From contig DUMJ01000002.1 of assembly GCA_012839925.1 (NCBI GenBank), positions 1 to 32,935 on the forward strand: a stretch of DNA of 32,935 nucleotides, in the 5' to 3' direction. The notes under the pieces were generated by a model. That model made no database searches, was not told where the DNA came from, and saw nothing but the letters and a program-made list of their open reading frames with translations. Below are positions 15,697 through 23,184 of the stretch, one piece after another; position 1 is the first letter of the stretch, and each line of letters starts with the position of its first letter. Both the position numbers and the translations under genes were made by a program. The DNA is from a bacterium. GTDB lineage: Bacteria > DUMJ01.

Positions 15697-17058
15697 ATGA
15701 ATTCAAAAGAACTTCTGTTAAGAGCTATGCACAACGAATCGGTGGAAAGGATACCGTGGGTTCCATTCGTGGGTTGTCATGCTGGAAACCTTATAGGTGT
15801 TACAGCAGAAGAATATTTTAGAAACAGTGATAATATTATAAGAGGAGCCATTAAGGCTTTCGAAGAATATAAACCAGATGGGTTACCTGTGACTTTTGAC
15901 CTGCAGGTAGAAGCAGAAGCTATAGGATGTAAACTTGTATACTCTGATAAAAATCCTCCCTCTGTAGCCACCCATCCCCTGCAGGAGGGTAAGTCTATCG
16001 AAGACCTGAAGATTCCTTCTGAGACTGATGGTAGATTCCCAATAGTATTGAAAGCAGCTAAAGAGATATGCAAATTGCTAGGGGACAAAATAGCAGTATA
16101 TGGACTTGTAATCGGTCCATTTACACTGGCATTGCACCTTAAGGGGACAGATATATTTTATGAGATGATGGATTCTCCGGAAAGAGTTTATGAACTTATG
16201 AGATTCTGTCAAAAAGTATCTGTAAACAGCGCAAAGATGTATATAGATGCTGGGGTTGATGTGGTGGCAATTGTTGACCCGATGACTTCTCAGATATCTC
16301 CCACAAGCTTTGAAGAATTTGTCTCTCCTTACCTGACACCTGTGTTTGATTATATAAGGGAAAGAGGTAAGGTTTGTTCCCTATTTGTCTGTGGAAATGC
16401 TACAAAAAATATAGAGTCTATGTGCAAGAGTAAGCCGGATAATATATCCATAGACGAGAATGTGGACCTGGCTTACGCTAAAGAGATATGCCAGCGTTAT
16501 GGGGTATCTCTTGGTGGAAATATAAAACTCACGTTAACTATGCTCTTTGGAACACCACTTGATAATATAAGGGAAGCTGAGAACCTTATGGAGATAGGGG
16601 GAAAGAAGGGATATATACTTTCCCCAGGTTGTGATATTCCATACGATACTCCACCGGAAAATATAAAAGCTATAACCAGTGCAGTACACGGAGAAGTGGG
16701 AGAGTTTATGAGGCAGGATATTAAGAACAGCCTGGAGGAGATTGACGTGGTTCTTCCTGACTATAAGAATGCGAAAAAGGTAATAATAGATGTGATTACT
16801 CTGGATTCAGGTTCCTGTGCACCTTGTCAATATGCAGTGGAAGCGGTTAAATCTGCGGTGGAGGGAATCGAAGATAAGGTGGAATGGAATGAGTATAAGA
16901 TAAAGGAGAAAGAGTCTATCATTCGTATGATAAAGCTCAGGGTCCCTAACATACCAACTATATGCATAGATGGAGAGCCAGTCTATATAAGCGTTATCCC
17001 ATCAGTGGATGAGTTGAGGAGGAGTATCGAGACGGCTATTAAAAGAAAAGGTATATAA
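15697..17058 (+). CDS. UroD/MtaA-like methyltransferase fused to thioredoxin fold
   Basis: Residues 1-340 of this 453-residue protein match the uroporphyrinogen-decarboxylase-like family that includes corrinoid:coenzyme M methyltransferases: ERIPWVPF, YGLVIGPFTLALHLKG (135-150), DPMTSQISP, VCGNATKNIESM, and LSPGCDIPYDTPPENIKA (308-325). Methyl-transferring members bind zinc through His-x-Cys and a distant Cys. Here Cys232 and Cys312 are present but the His position is Phe230, so zinc binding may be altered. Residues about 360-453 form a thioredoxin-like domain with CAPC (374-377) and a VPNIPTICIDGEPV strand. The fused domain suggests redox control or electron supply. It heads an operon with a second thioredoxin-like protein and CobW. 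Confidence 0.8.
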   Translation: MNSKELLLRAMHNESVERIPWVPFVGCHAGNLIGVTAEEYFRNSDNIIRGAIKAFEEYKPDGLPVTFDLQVEAEAIGCKLVYSDKNPPSVATHPLQEGKSIEDLKIPSETDGRFPIVLKAAKEICKLLGDKIAVYGLVIGPFTLALHLKGTDIFYEMMDSPERVYELMRFCQKVSVNSAKMYIDAGVDVVAIVDPMTSQISPTSFEEFVSPYLTPVFDYIRERGKVCSLFVCGNATKNIESMCKSKPDNISIDENVDLAYAKEICQRYGVSLGGNIKLTLTMLFGTPLDNIREAENLMEIGGKKGYILSPGCDIPYDTPPENIKAITSAVHGEVGEFMRQDIKNSLEEIDVVLPDYKNAKKVIIDVITLDSGSCAPCQYAVEAVKSAVEGIEDKVEWNEYKIKEKESIIRMIKLRVPNIPTICIDGEPVYISVIPSVDELRRSIETAIKRKGI

Positions 17059-17074
17059 GACTTGAAGGTGAGAT

Positions 17075-17374
17075 ATGGGGGTTAAGGTTGATATAGTATT
17101 TCTGGAAGAACCCTGTTCTGCCTGTTTGATTATATTCAATTTTATTAAGGAGATAATGGAGAGACTGAAAGGGAAATATAACTTTTTAGAGGTTAACTAT
17201 ATAGAGATTAAAAAACTGGAGGACCTCCATTCAATAAAAGGGTTAGAGGTAGAAAAGTTTCCAGCAATAATAATTGATGGAGAGCAGATTTCTGCTGGAA
17301 CAATTCCTGATATAGGAGAGATAGAAAAAATAATATCCTTAAAATACAGGGAGGCTTTAAGATGTCCAGGGTAG
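17075..17374 (+). CDS. Small thioredoxin-like protein
   Basis: The 99-residue protein has a thioredoxin-like beta-alpha-beta start with a CSAC redox pair (C14, C17). A cis-proline-type segment, EKFPAIIIDGEQI, closely parallels the end of the thioredoxin domain fused to the preceding methyltransferase. It looks like a free relative of that domain rather than a classical thioredoxin, since the active site is not CGPC. It may reduce the fused domain or a corrinoid/thiol partner. A GAAGGTGAG ribosome site precedes the ATG. The gene's last 13 bases overlap the CobW gene, indicating coupled translation. Confidence 0.7.
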   Translation: MGVKVDIVFLEEPCSACLIIFNFIKEIMERLKGKYNFLEVNYIEIKKLEDLHSIKGLEVEKFPAIIIDGEQISAGTIPDIGEIEKIISLKYREALRCPG

Positions 17375-18447
17375 ACCTGATAATTATAGGAGGTTTTCTG
17401 GGAGCTGGAAAAACCACCTCTATAGTGAGAATAGCCAGGCATCTTCTAGAGATGGAGAAGAAAATAGGAATTATCACAAATGATCAGGGAAGTAATCTGG
17501 TGGATACAAATTTTCTGACATCTGCAGGATTATCTGTACTTGAAGTAAAAGAAGGATGTTTCTGCTGTAATTTTGACCAGTTTTTAATGAGAATCCAGGA
17601 TTTTACTGAGAGAGATAAGCCAGATATTATACTGGCTGAGCCAGTGGGTAGCTGTACTGATCTTGTAGCCACTATCTTTAGACCTCTGGATAGAGGTCTT
17701 ACAGGTGCCCTGAATCTCAGACCTCTATCTATCGTTGTTGACCCCAGGAGATTGAGAAAGTTAATGATGGAAGAGAGCTCGGAGTTTCATTCAGAGATAA
17801 ATTATCTTTTCAGAAAGCAGTTAGAAGAAGCTGACATAATAGTATTAAACAAGGTGGATACATTGAAAGAGGAAGAGATAGATGAGATAAATCTCTTTAT
17901 AAAGGAGACATTCAAATGGTCTGAGCTGATAAATGTCTCTGCTAAAGAGGATAAAAATATAGATAAATGGATAGAAAAACTATTTATAGGCTCACCATCT
18001 GAAAGAGTTCTGGATATAGATTATACGCTTTATGGAGATGCGGAGGCTAGGCTTGGCTGGTTAAATCTGACCTGTCAGCTGGAGAAAGATGAAGAGATAG
18101 ATATGAACTCTATCGCTTCAACAATACTTGATATGGTAAAAGATATATTCTTTAAAGAGAGATACGAGATAGCCCATATTAAGCTCTATGGGACATCTGA
18201 AAAAGATTGGCTAAAAGCCAGTATAACATCAATATATGAAGATGTAAATTTTGATAAAACTGCTCTTATACCGGATAAGAGATGGAATTTAATTATAAAT
18301 GCCAGGGTGGACGTGGAACCAGAAAAACTGGAGAGTAAAATGCAGGAAGTTCTGGATTTAATAAAAAAGAAGTATAAAGTAAATATCGATGAGGTAAATA
18401 TACAGTGCTTCAGTCCCCGGTTTCCTGTGCCCAGGTACAGGCTATAA
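17362..18447 (+). CDS. CobW/HypB/UreG-type metallochaperone GTPase
   Basis: The 361-residue G3E GTPase shows GGFLGAGKTT (Walker A, 10-19), the metal-binding GCFCC motif (C66, C68, C69), ILAEPVGSC (90-98) and the guanine-specifying NKVD (163-166). Family members use GTP to deliver zinc, cobalt, nickel or iron to a client enzyme. The C-terminal third is not obviously the standard CobW_C domain. Position at the end of the methyltransferase-thioredoxin operon suggests a role in loading metal or reactivating the corrinoid-dependent partner, which is inference. Its stop codon lies inside the terminator stem. Confidence 0.85.
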   Translation: MSRVDLIIIGGFLGAGKTTSIVRIARHLLEMEKKIGIITNDQGSNLVDTNFLTSAGLSVLEVKEGCFCCNFDQFLMRIQDFTERDKPDIILAEPVGSCTDLVATIFRPLDRGLTGALNLRPLSIVVDPRRLRKLMMEESSEFHSEINYLFRKQLEEADIIVLNKVDTLKEEEIDEINLFIKETFKWSELINVSAKEDKNIDKWIEKLFIGSPSERVLDIDYTLYGDAEARLGWLNLTCQLEKDEEIDMNSIASTILDMVKDIFFKERYEIAHIKLYGTSEKDWLKASITSIYEDVNFDKTALIPDKRWNLIINARVDVEPEKLESKMQEVLDLIKKKYKVNIDEVNIQCFSPRFPVPRYRL

Positions 18448-18482
18448 ATAGGGGATAGGTTGTACTCCTATCCCCTATTTAT
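18444..18482. terminator. Bidirectional intrinsic terminator
   Basis: A perfect 16-bp inverted repeat (18444-18459 with 18467-18482) surrounds a seven-base loop. The stem has an AT-rich base on both sides, so on either strand it reads as a GC-rich hairpin running into T-rich sequence. It separates the convergent CobW and solute-binding-protein genes. Confidence 0.85.
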
Positions 18483-18491
18483 AAAGTATTC

Positions 18492-20483
18492 TTACTTCTG
18501 CTTGAAGAAAAATTGTTCAGGATGATAGGCGTTAATCCTCATCAGGTCCCAACCCCAGTATCCCTTCTCAGGAACATTCCTCAGGTTGTTTTTTGCTATA
18601 ACTGGATGAGGAACAAGTCCAACGGTACCAATAGTCCAGAGGTTCTCTGCGTTTGATTTTAAAATTTCCTTGCCAAGTCTGATTCTCTCCTTCTCGCTCA
18701 TAACTTCCTGCATTCTCTCATACAGAGTGAGTAGCCGTTTAATTTCTTTTGGTGGCTCCTCACCTGCTTTACCACCAGAGGTATACCACTGAGCCCAGGC
18801 TGGACACCAGGAGCATTCCCCTTTAAATCTTATAGGAACCCAATAGTATGGCACGACCGGGAATAAAAATGCACATCTATCCCCATGCCATAATCCAATT
18901 TGAATCTGATTGGCAAGTATTCTTGTTTCGACTAAAGACCCGGCTTCTTCCTTGACCACTATCTTGATGCCAATTGCATCCCAGTATCGATGAACAATTT
19001 CTGTGGTTCGTCTCTTAGGAGTTTCTCCTTCTGAGAATTCTAGAACCAGTTCCAGTCTCTTACCATCTGGTCTTAACCTGTAGCCATCGGGACCTCTCTT
19101 AAGCCCCATCTCATCGAGAAGTCTGTTAGCCTCTTTTGGGTTATATTCTATGTAAGCCTTGGCAAAAGACTCTTCATAGTATGGAGAGTAGGGAACTACT
19201 GTAGTTTGACGCGGGACACCCATCCCATGGTATAGAAATTGATTTATTTCATCCCTGTTTATAGCCAGGGAAAGAGCTTTCCTGAATCTAAGATCTCTGA
19301 AAATTTCTCTTATTACTGGATCTTCCTGGTAAGTTAAATTAACCTGATAACATACATCGCTACCGAGCTGAGATTGCCATAAAAGAACCCTGTAACCTCC
19401 ATTATCGCTATTTTCCATATAGAGGGTATAGTTATCCATAGATGTGTTCTGCTGAGCAATATCTATCTCACCGGATATTATCTTCATATTTGCGACCTCA
19501 GGATTGGAGACTGTTGTAACGAATACTTCATCTATATAAGGTAACTGATTACCAGCTGTATCTACCTTCCAGTAATAAGGGTTCCTTTCTGCTGAAAGGA
19601 AATCGAGACCTCTTTTGGCAACCCTAAAAGGTCTTAAAGTGGGAGCTCCAACATCTACTTTCCCCCCACAACCACTGTAAAAATCTCCATGCTTTTGGAA
19701 AAGCTTTACCCAAGAATTAAATCCCTCTTTCTTCGCTACCTCCATAATATCTTCCATCGGGGTATATTTCGGATGATATTTCTTAAGATAGTGCTTCGGG
19801 AGATAAAATCTCCCTTCGGTTCCATAAGAGTGTGCTAAATGCATTACTGCTACTGCGTAAGGAGAGTCAAACATCATCTTTATTGTATAATCATTGACTT
19901 TTTCCATTCTCATCAATTTCCCTTTTACAGTCCACCACTCTGGCTTAACCGGAGTAAGTTCATTGTTTAAAGTGACATCTTCCCACCAGAACATAATATC
20001 GTCAGCTGTAAAGGGAACTCCGTCAGACCACTTTATCCCTTCTCTTAAATAGATATATAATGTCTTACCACTATCTGTAAATTTCCAGCTTTTTGCTATA
20101 TTAGGTATAATCTTATTATCTGGGGTTACTCTGAGAATACCTTCCCAGCCGACAAATGCTTCGGCATCACCATAGGAATCTATCCCACCCAATGCTCTTG
20201 CTTTTCCACCATACTGTCCTACTTCTTCTACAGGCACAATAACGATGGGGTCTTTAGGTAATCTCTTTTCCACAGATGGTAACTGTCCAGATTTTACAAG
20301 TTCAGTCAACTTTGGCGCTTCATTATATTTGGCTATTTTCTTACCGGTAGCCCGTTGATATTCTATCGGTGAATTGTACTGTACGGGGGCTGAAGCACCT
20401 TGAACCACAGATGCAGGAATAATCCCAAACAGTAAACTCAATACTGCTATTCCTGCCATCAACTTTAATAAGTACTGTTTCAT
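18492..20483 (-). CDS. Family-5 ABC solute-binding protein (DppA/OppA type)
   Basis: The 663-residue secreted protein starts at 20483, where AAGGAGGGA precedes the ATG and a standard signal peptide follows (residues 1-31, no lipobox). The frame stays open to 20594, but those residues are charged and unlike a secretory N-terminus. Family-5 marks include GKTLYIYLREGIKWSDGVPFTADD and, later, RKALSLAINRDEINQ. It is about 100 residues longer than ordinary DppA. The class binds oligopeptides and, in thermophiles, also oligosaccharides; the LacI-type operator in its promoter hints at sugar. No permease or ATPase genes are adjacent, so it is an orphan here. Confidence 0.87.
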   Translation of the reverse strand: MKQYLLKLMAGIAVLSLLFGIIPASVVQGASAPVQYNSPIEYQRATGKKIAKYNEAPKLTELVKSGQLPSVEKRLPKDPIVIVPVEEVGQYGGKARALGGIDSYGDAEAFVGWEGILRVTPDNKIIPNIAKSWKFTDSGKTLYIYLREGIKWSDGVPFTADDIMFWWEDVTLNNELTPVKPEWWTVKGKLMRMEKVNDYTIKMMFDSPYAVAVMHLAHSYGTEGRFYLPKHYLKKYHPKYTPMEDIMEVAKKEGFNSWVKLFQKHGDFYSGCGGKVDVGAPTLRPFRVAKRGLDFLSAERNPYYWKVDTAGNQLPYIDEVFVTTVSNPEVANMKIISGEIDIAQQNTSMDNYTLYMENSDNGGYRVLLWQSQLGSDVCYQVNLTYQEDPVIREIFRDLRFRKALSLAINRDEINQFLYHGMGVPRQTTVVPYSPYYEESFAKAYIEYNPKEANRLLDEMGLKRGPDGYRLRPDGKRLELVLEFSEGETPKRRTTEIVHRYWDAIGIKIVVKEEAGSLVETRILANQIQIGLWHGDRCAFLFPVVPYYWVPIRFKGECSWCPAWAQWYTSGGKAGEEPPKEIKRLLTLYERMQEVMSEKERIRLGKEILKSNAENLWTIGTVGLVPHPVIAKNNLRNVPEKGYWGWDLMRINAYHPEQFFFKQK

Positions 20484-20519
20484 AAATTCCCTCCTTCTTC
20501 TTATTAGTTTTAACTTTCT

Positions 20520-20540
20520 CTCCTTATTATGAATAAGGAG
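20520..20540 (-). promoter_or_regulatory. Leader hairpin upstream of solute-binding protein
   Basis: CTCCTTATT and AATAAGGAG form a perfect 9-bp stem with a three-base loop, about 40 nt before the start codon in a leader of roughly 195 nt. It ties up a decoy AAGGAG and may affect mRNA stability or translation. Further upstream in the same leader a second AAAGGAGG lies too close to its ATG (near 20592) to be a convincing start. Confidence 0.4.
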
Positions 20541-20686
20541 TCCAACAAGAAACTGCAAATAACCTCTTGATACATCCTCTCTTCCAGGCATCACCTCCTT
20601 TATTAGAAGAGATGGAGAGATTTTTTGGACCTCTTCTTTCTCTCTAATATAGTTAATTTTTGAAGAGAGACTGCTTTTATATGTAG

Positions 20687-20715
20687 ATTATACTTGAAAA
20701 CGTCTTCAAAAGCAA
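20687..20715 (-). promoter_or_regulatory. Promoter with LacI-type operator
   Basis: On the minus strand TTGCTT (20715-20710) and a perfect TATAAT (20692-20687) are 17 bp apart. The spacer holds a near-perfect 16-bp palindrome centred on ACGT (20694-20709, TTGAA...TTCAA). It resembles LacI/CcpA-family operators, which have a central CG. Binding there would block RNA polymerase. Confidence 0.55.
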
Positions 20716-20899
20716 TAGGTTTAAGTTTTATAACTGTTGTATTCTTAGTTGATAAGACATAGATGATATAGTCTAATTTTCAAACGGATGGAAATGACAT
20801 CTCAAAGTCGTTAAAGAATTGACGCAGACTAATAAGGCAATTAATGAATTGTCCTTACAGAATATAAATTATACTATTGGCAGTTAAGAAATTGAGGGG
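20716..20899. other. Gene-free spacer
   Basis: I see no coding frame, RNA gene or strong repeat in this AT-rich stretch between the solute-binding-protein promoter and the first copy of the duplicated element. Confidence 0.5.
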
Positions 20900-21060
20900 T
20901 AAAAAATTTTGGGCTAGGAGTCCCTAGCCCAAAACATATTTAAAGAGGAGGGTTTAAGAGATATCTTGATTGCATAATTAATTTTATTATTTCTTAATCC
21001 ATAAATAGAATAAATCCCCTGTATTAAGAGAATAATAAGATATTATTAAGAAAACTTTAA
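20900..21060 (-). repeat. Duplicated element, copy A
   Basis: This 161-bp sequence matches 22565-22727 at about 92% identity (13 differences, counting two single-base gaps). The two ends are nearly identical, with a 12-bp hairpin at one end and 41 identical bases at the other, while the middle has diverged. There is no terminal inverted repeat or target-site duplication of a classical transposable element. Confidence 0.85.
20901..21025 (-). ncRNA. Candidate small RNA, copy A
   Basis: Read on the minus strand, TTAAAG (21060-21055) and TATTAT (21037-21032) are 17 bp apart, placing a start near 21025. The predicted ~125-nt RNA contains CCCTCCTC (20945-20952 region), complementary to Shine-Dalgarno sequences. 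It ends at a 12-bp hairpin (20907-20918 with 20923-20934, AGTC-type loop) followed by six T. It contains no convincing coding frame. The -35 is weak, so expression is inferred. Confidence 0.45.
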
Positions 21061-21128
21061 GAAAAAGAGACTATCTTGTGGTATTTCTCTTCTCTCTTTT
21101 TTCTGATAAAATATCCTTGTGATAAAAG

Positions 21129-22061
21129 ATGGATGTAAAAATAATTACTGTATCTAGAGAATTTGGATGTAGAGGGACAGAGGTAGCTGAGAAGCTTGCT
21201 AAAGAGTTAAAGTTCCTCCTTATAAATAAAAGCTACATCAATGACCTTATGCTTAAAAATGGATTGGAGGAAGACCAGCTGGAATCCTTGGAGGAGAGTT
21301 CGCCGCGTCCTTTCAATGAGACAAGAAAGAGATATATAGAACTTATGAACAAACTTATACTGGAATTAGCAGAAGCCAGCCCCATTGTCCTTCTTGGAAG
21401 AGGGGGGCAGTACCTATTTAAGAATCATCCTTCAGCCTTTCATATAAAGATAATAGGTTCTATTGAGGAGAGAGTAAGGGCAGTGATGACTCAGTACAAG
21501 CTGGATAGGGTGGGGGCATTAAAGCTTATAACAGAACAGGATAGAAGGAGGGATCTGTATATAAACAGGGTCTTTGGTGGAGACTGGAATGACCTGTCTC
21601 TTTACAGCCTTACCATAAATATGGACTATTTTGATGTTACAGGTTCGGTTAAGATGATTACCCGATCTATAAAACTGGCAAATAGAGATAATTCTGCATT
21701 TTCTGATGTTCAAACCTTGGAGACACCGAAAGATGCCACCGGCTCAATCCCTCATTTTGCTCATTCTTCTGAAGAGGAATTTGCCAAACTGCTGGACTTC
21801 TACAGGATAAGGTGGCTCTATGAATCTAAGACCTTTATTCTGGGATGTGATAGTGAGGGCAATATTACTTCTGCGTTTACGCCAGATTTCTATCTTCCAG
21901 ACTATGACCTGTATATAGAGCTTACGACTCAAAAACAGAGACTGGTAAATTACAAGAACAGGAAGATTAGAAGATTGAGAGAACTTTATCCAGATATAAA
22001 TATAAAGATGATATATGGTAGAGATTATAAAAATATACTTCGTAAGTTTGGACTCATATGA
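21129..22061 (+). CDS. Cytidylate-kinase-like protein fused to PD-(D/E)XK-like domain
   Basis: Residues 1-185 of this 310-residue protein match the cytidylate-kinase-like family: ITVSREFGCRGTEVAEKLA (6-24) in place of the P-loop, VLLGRGGQYLF (87-97), and a DRRRDLYINRVFG lid (138-150). Residues 212-310 form a second domain with SEEEFAKLLDFY, FTPDFYLPDYDLYIELTT (250-267) and a basic helix. The D253...E264 spacing and strand pattern resemble PD-(D/E)XK nucleases, although the usual ExK is ELT here with lysine further on (K269). The start lacks a clear ribosome site. The stop overlaps the hpt start (ATGA), so a nucleotide-salvage role is likely. What the nuclease-like part does is unknown. Confidence 0.7.
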   Translation: MDVKIITVSREFGCRGTEVAEKLAKELKFLLINKSYINDLMLKNGLEEDQLESLEESSPRPFNETRKRYIELMNKLILELAEASPIVLLGRGGQYLFKNHPSAFHIKIIGSIEERVRAVMTQYKLDRVGALKLITEQDRRRDLYINRVFGGDWNDLSLYSLTINMDYFDVTGSVKMITRSIKLANRDNSAFSDVQTLETPKDATGSIPHFAHSSEEEFAKLLDFYRIRWLYESKTFILGCDSEGNITSAFTPDFYLPDYDLYIELTTQKQRLVNYKNRKIRRLRELYPDINIKMIYGRDYKNILRKFGLI

Positions 22062-22567
22062 GAGAGAGATTATTAATACCGAGAGAGGATATCCTGAGAA
22101 GGATAGAAGAACTTGGCGATAAAATTTCAAGAGATTATATGGATAAAGAGCCTGTTCTGGTATGTATCCTGAAGGGAGCGGCTTATTTTACCGTAGACCT
22201 CACAAGACATCTCAAAATTCCATTTATACTGGACTTTATGTCTATGTCCAAATACAGTGGTAGTGATTCTGGAGTGGTAAGAATTACCAAAGACCTCGAT
22301 ATAGATATATACGAAAGAGATACAATTCTTATAGAAGATATTGTAGATACAGGTCTAACATTGGGATATCTCTTGAGAAATCTCAGGACGAGGGGACCCA
22401 TTTCTATAAAGGTATGCACACTTCTGGACTGTCCTGTCAGACGCATAGTGGATATACCGGTGGACTATAAGGGCTTTGAGATACCGGATGTTTATGTGGT
22501 GGGTTACGGGTTAGATTATAGAGAGAGATACAGAAATCTCCTGGATATAATGGTTCTTGAAGAGTAA
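22058..22567 (+). CDS. hpt: Hypoxanthine phosphoribosyltransferase
   Basis: The 169-residue enzyme shows the type I phosphoribosyltransferase plan: VCILKGAAYFTVDLTRHL (35-52) for the pyrophosphate loop, the flexible-loop region SMSKYSG (62-68), the PRPP motif LIEDIVDTGLTL (91-102), and GYGLDYRERYRNL (149-161) near the purine site. It converts hypoxanthine (and probably guanine) plus PRPP to the nucleotide in purine salvage. It overlaps the kinase/nuclease fusion by four bases, so the two are translated together. Its stop codon is the first base triplet of duplicated element copy B. Confidence 0.92.
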   Translation: MRERLLIPREDILRRIEELGDKISRDYMDKEPVLVCILKGAAYFTVDLTRHLKIPFILDFMSMSKYSGSDSGVVRITKDLDIDIYERDTILIEDIVDTGLTLGYLLRNLRTRGPISIKVCTLLDCPVRRIVDIPVDYKGFEIPDVYVVGYGLDYRERYRNLLDIMVLEE

Positions 22568-22727
22568 AAAATTTTTGGGCTAGGAGTCCCTAGCCCAAAA
22601 TATATTTAAAGAGGAGGGTTTAAGAGATAACTTGACTGCTTAGTTAGTCTTATTATTTCCTTAATCCACTAATATAATAAATCCCATGTATTAAGAGAAT
22701 AATAAGATATTATTAAGAAAACTTTAA
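22565..22727 (-). repeat. Duplicated element, copy B
   Basis: This 163-bp copy of the element at 20900-21060 is in the same orientation. Together they form direct repeats around the kinase/nuclease-hpt gene pair. It begins inside the hpt stop codon and ends 43 bp before the VOC gene's stop. Its minus-strand hairpin (22573-22584 with 22589-22600) followed by six T also serves as the terminator of the minus-strand operon arriving from the right. Confidence 0.85.
22566..22692 (-). ncRNA. Candidate small RNA, copy B, with terminator
   Basis: The same promoter-like pair as copy A is present (TTAAAG 22727-22722, TATTAT 22704-22699), predicting a ~127-nt RNA with the CCCTCCTC motif and the intrinsic terminator. 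Between the copies a short stem in the variable middle keeps pairing through one C-G to T-A change but loses one pair. It may instead be the processed 3' end of the acpS operon mRNA. Confidence 0.4.
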
Positions 22728-22770
22728 AAAGCAGTTAAGCTATATTTAATAAAATTCCTCCTCCCAGAGA

Positions 22771-23175
22771 TTATGACCTCGCCTGGAGTGAATTTGGCAT
22801 AATCTGCATAAGCTCTATTCTGTTGCCATCAGGGTCGGTGAGCCAATACTGGAAATTTCCATCCTTACCCTGGGTTGGTTTACCCTGGATAGATAGTCCT
22901 CTACTGGCAAGTTCTTCTAATGTCTTAGACATATCATCAACTAAAAGGCACAGATGCTGGTAGCTTTTAGTTTCGTATCCCCTTTCCATCTCCCCCTTAT
23001 ATGGGAATAATTCTATAAAGTTATTTTCACTTATCTTTAGATAAACTATCCAGAGTTCTCCCTGGTCGCTATAAATTCTGAATGCCTCTTTAAATCCCAG
23101 AACATTGCAGTAAAACTTCAGTGAATCCTCCAGATTGGAGACTCTAAATGCTATATGCCCTATACCTGTAATCAT
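22771..23175 (-). CDS. VOC-family (glyoxalase/epimerase-like) protein
   Basis: The 134-residue single-chain protein has two beta-alpha-beta-beta-beta modules. Metal ligand candidates in the usual places are H7 (GHIAFRV), E55 (FIELF), H74 (YQHLCL) and E121 (NRIELM), the full set for a vicinal-oxygen-chelate enzyme such as glyoxalase I or methylmalonyl-CoA epimerase. DPDGNRIE near the C-terminus is typical of the glyoxalase-like group. The exact reaction is not decided by sequence. It is the last gene of the acpS operon, nine bases after the peptidase gene, and is followed by the element-B terminator. Confidence 0.85.
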   Translation of the reverse strand: MITGIGHIAFRVSNLEDSLKFYCNVLGFKEAFRIYSDQGELWIVYLKISENNFIELFPYKGEMERGYETKSYQHLCLLVDDMSKTLEELASRGLSIQGKPTQGKDGNFQYWLTDPDGNRIELMQIMPNSLQARS

Positions 23176-23184
23176 TAAATCCTC

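Noticed and set aside
20484..20594. N-terminal extension of the solute-binding protein
   Set aside because: The extra 37 residues precede a proper signal peptide, and the ribosome site at 20483 is better spaced. AAAGGAGG near 20600 lies only two bases from its ATG.
20900..21060. Insertion-sequence or MITE interpretation of the duplicated element
   Set aside because: No terminal inverted repeats, target duplications or transposase were seen; the hairpin plus T-run fits an intrinsic terminator better. Genome-wide copy number could reopen this.
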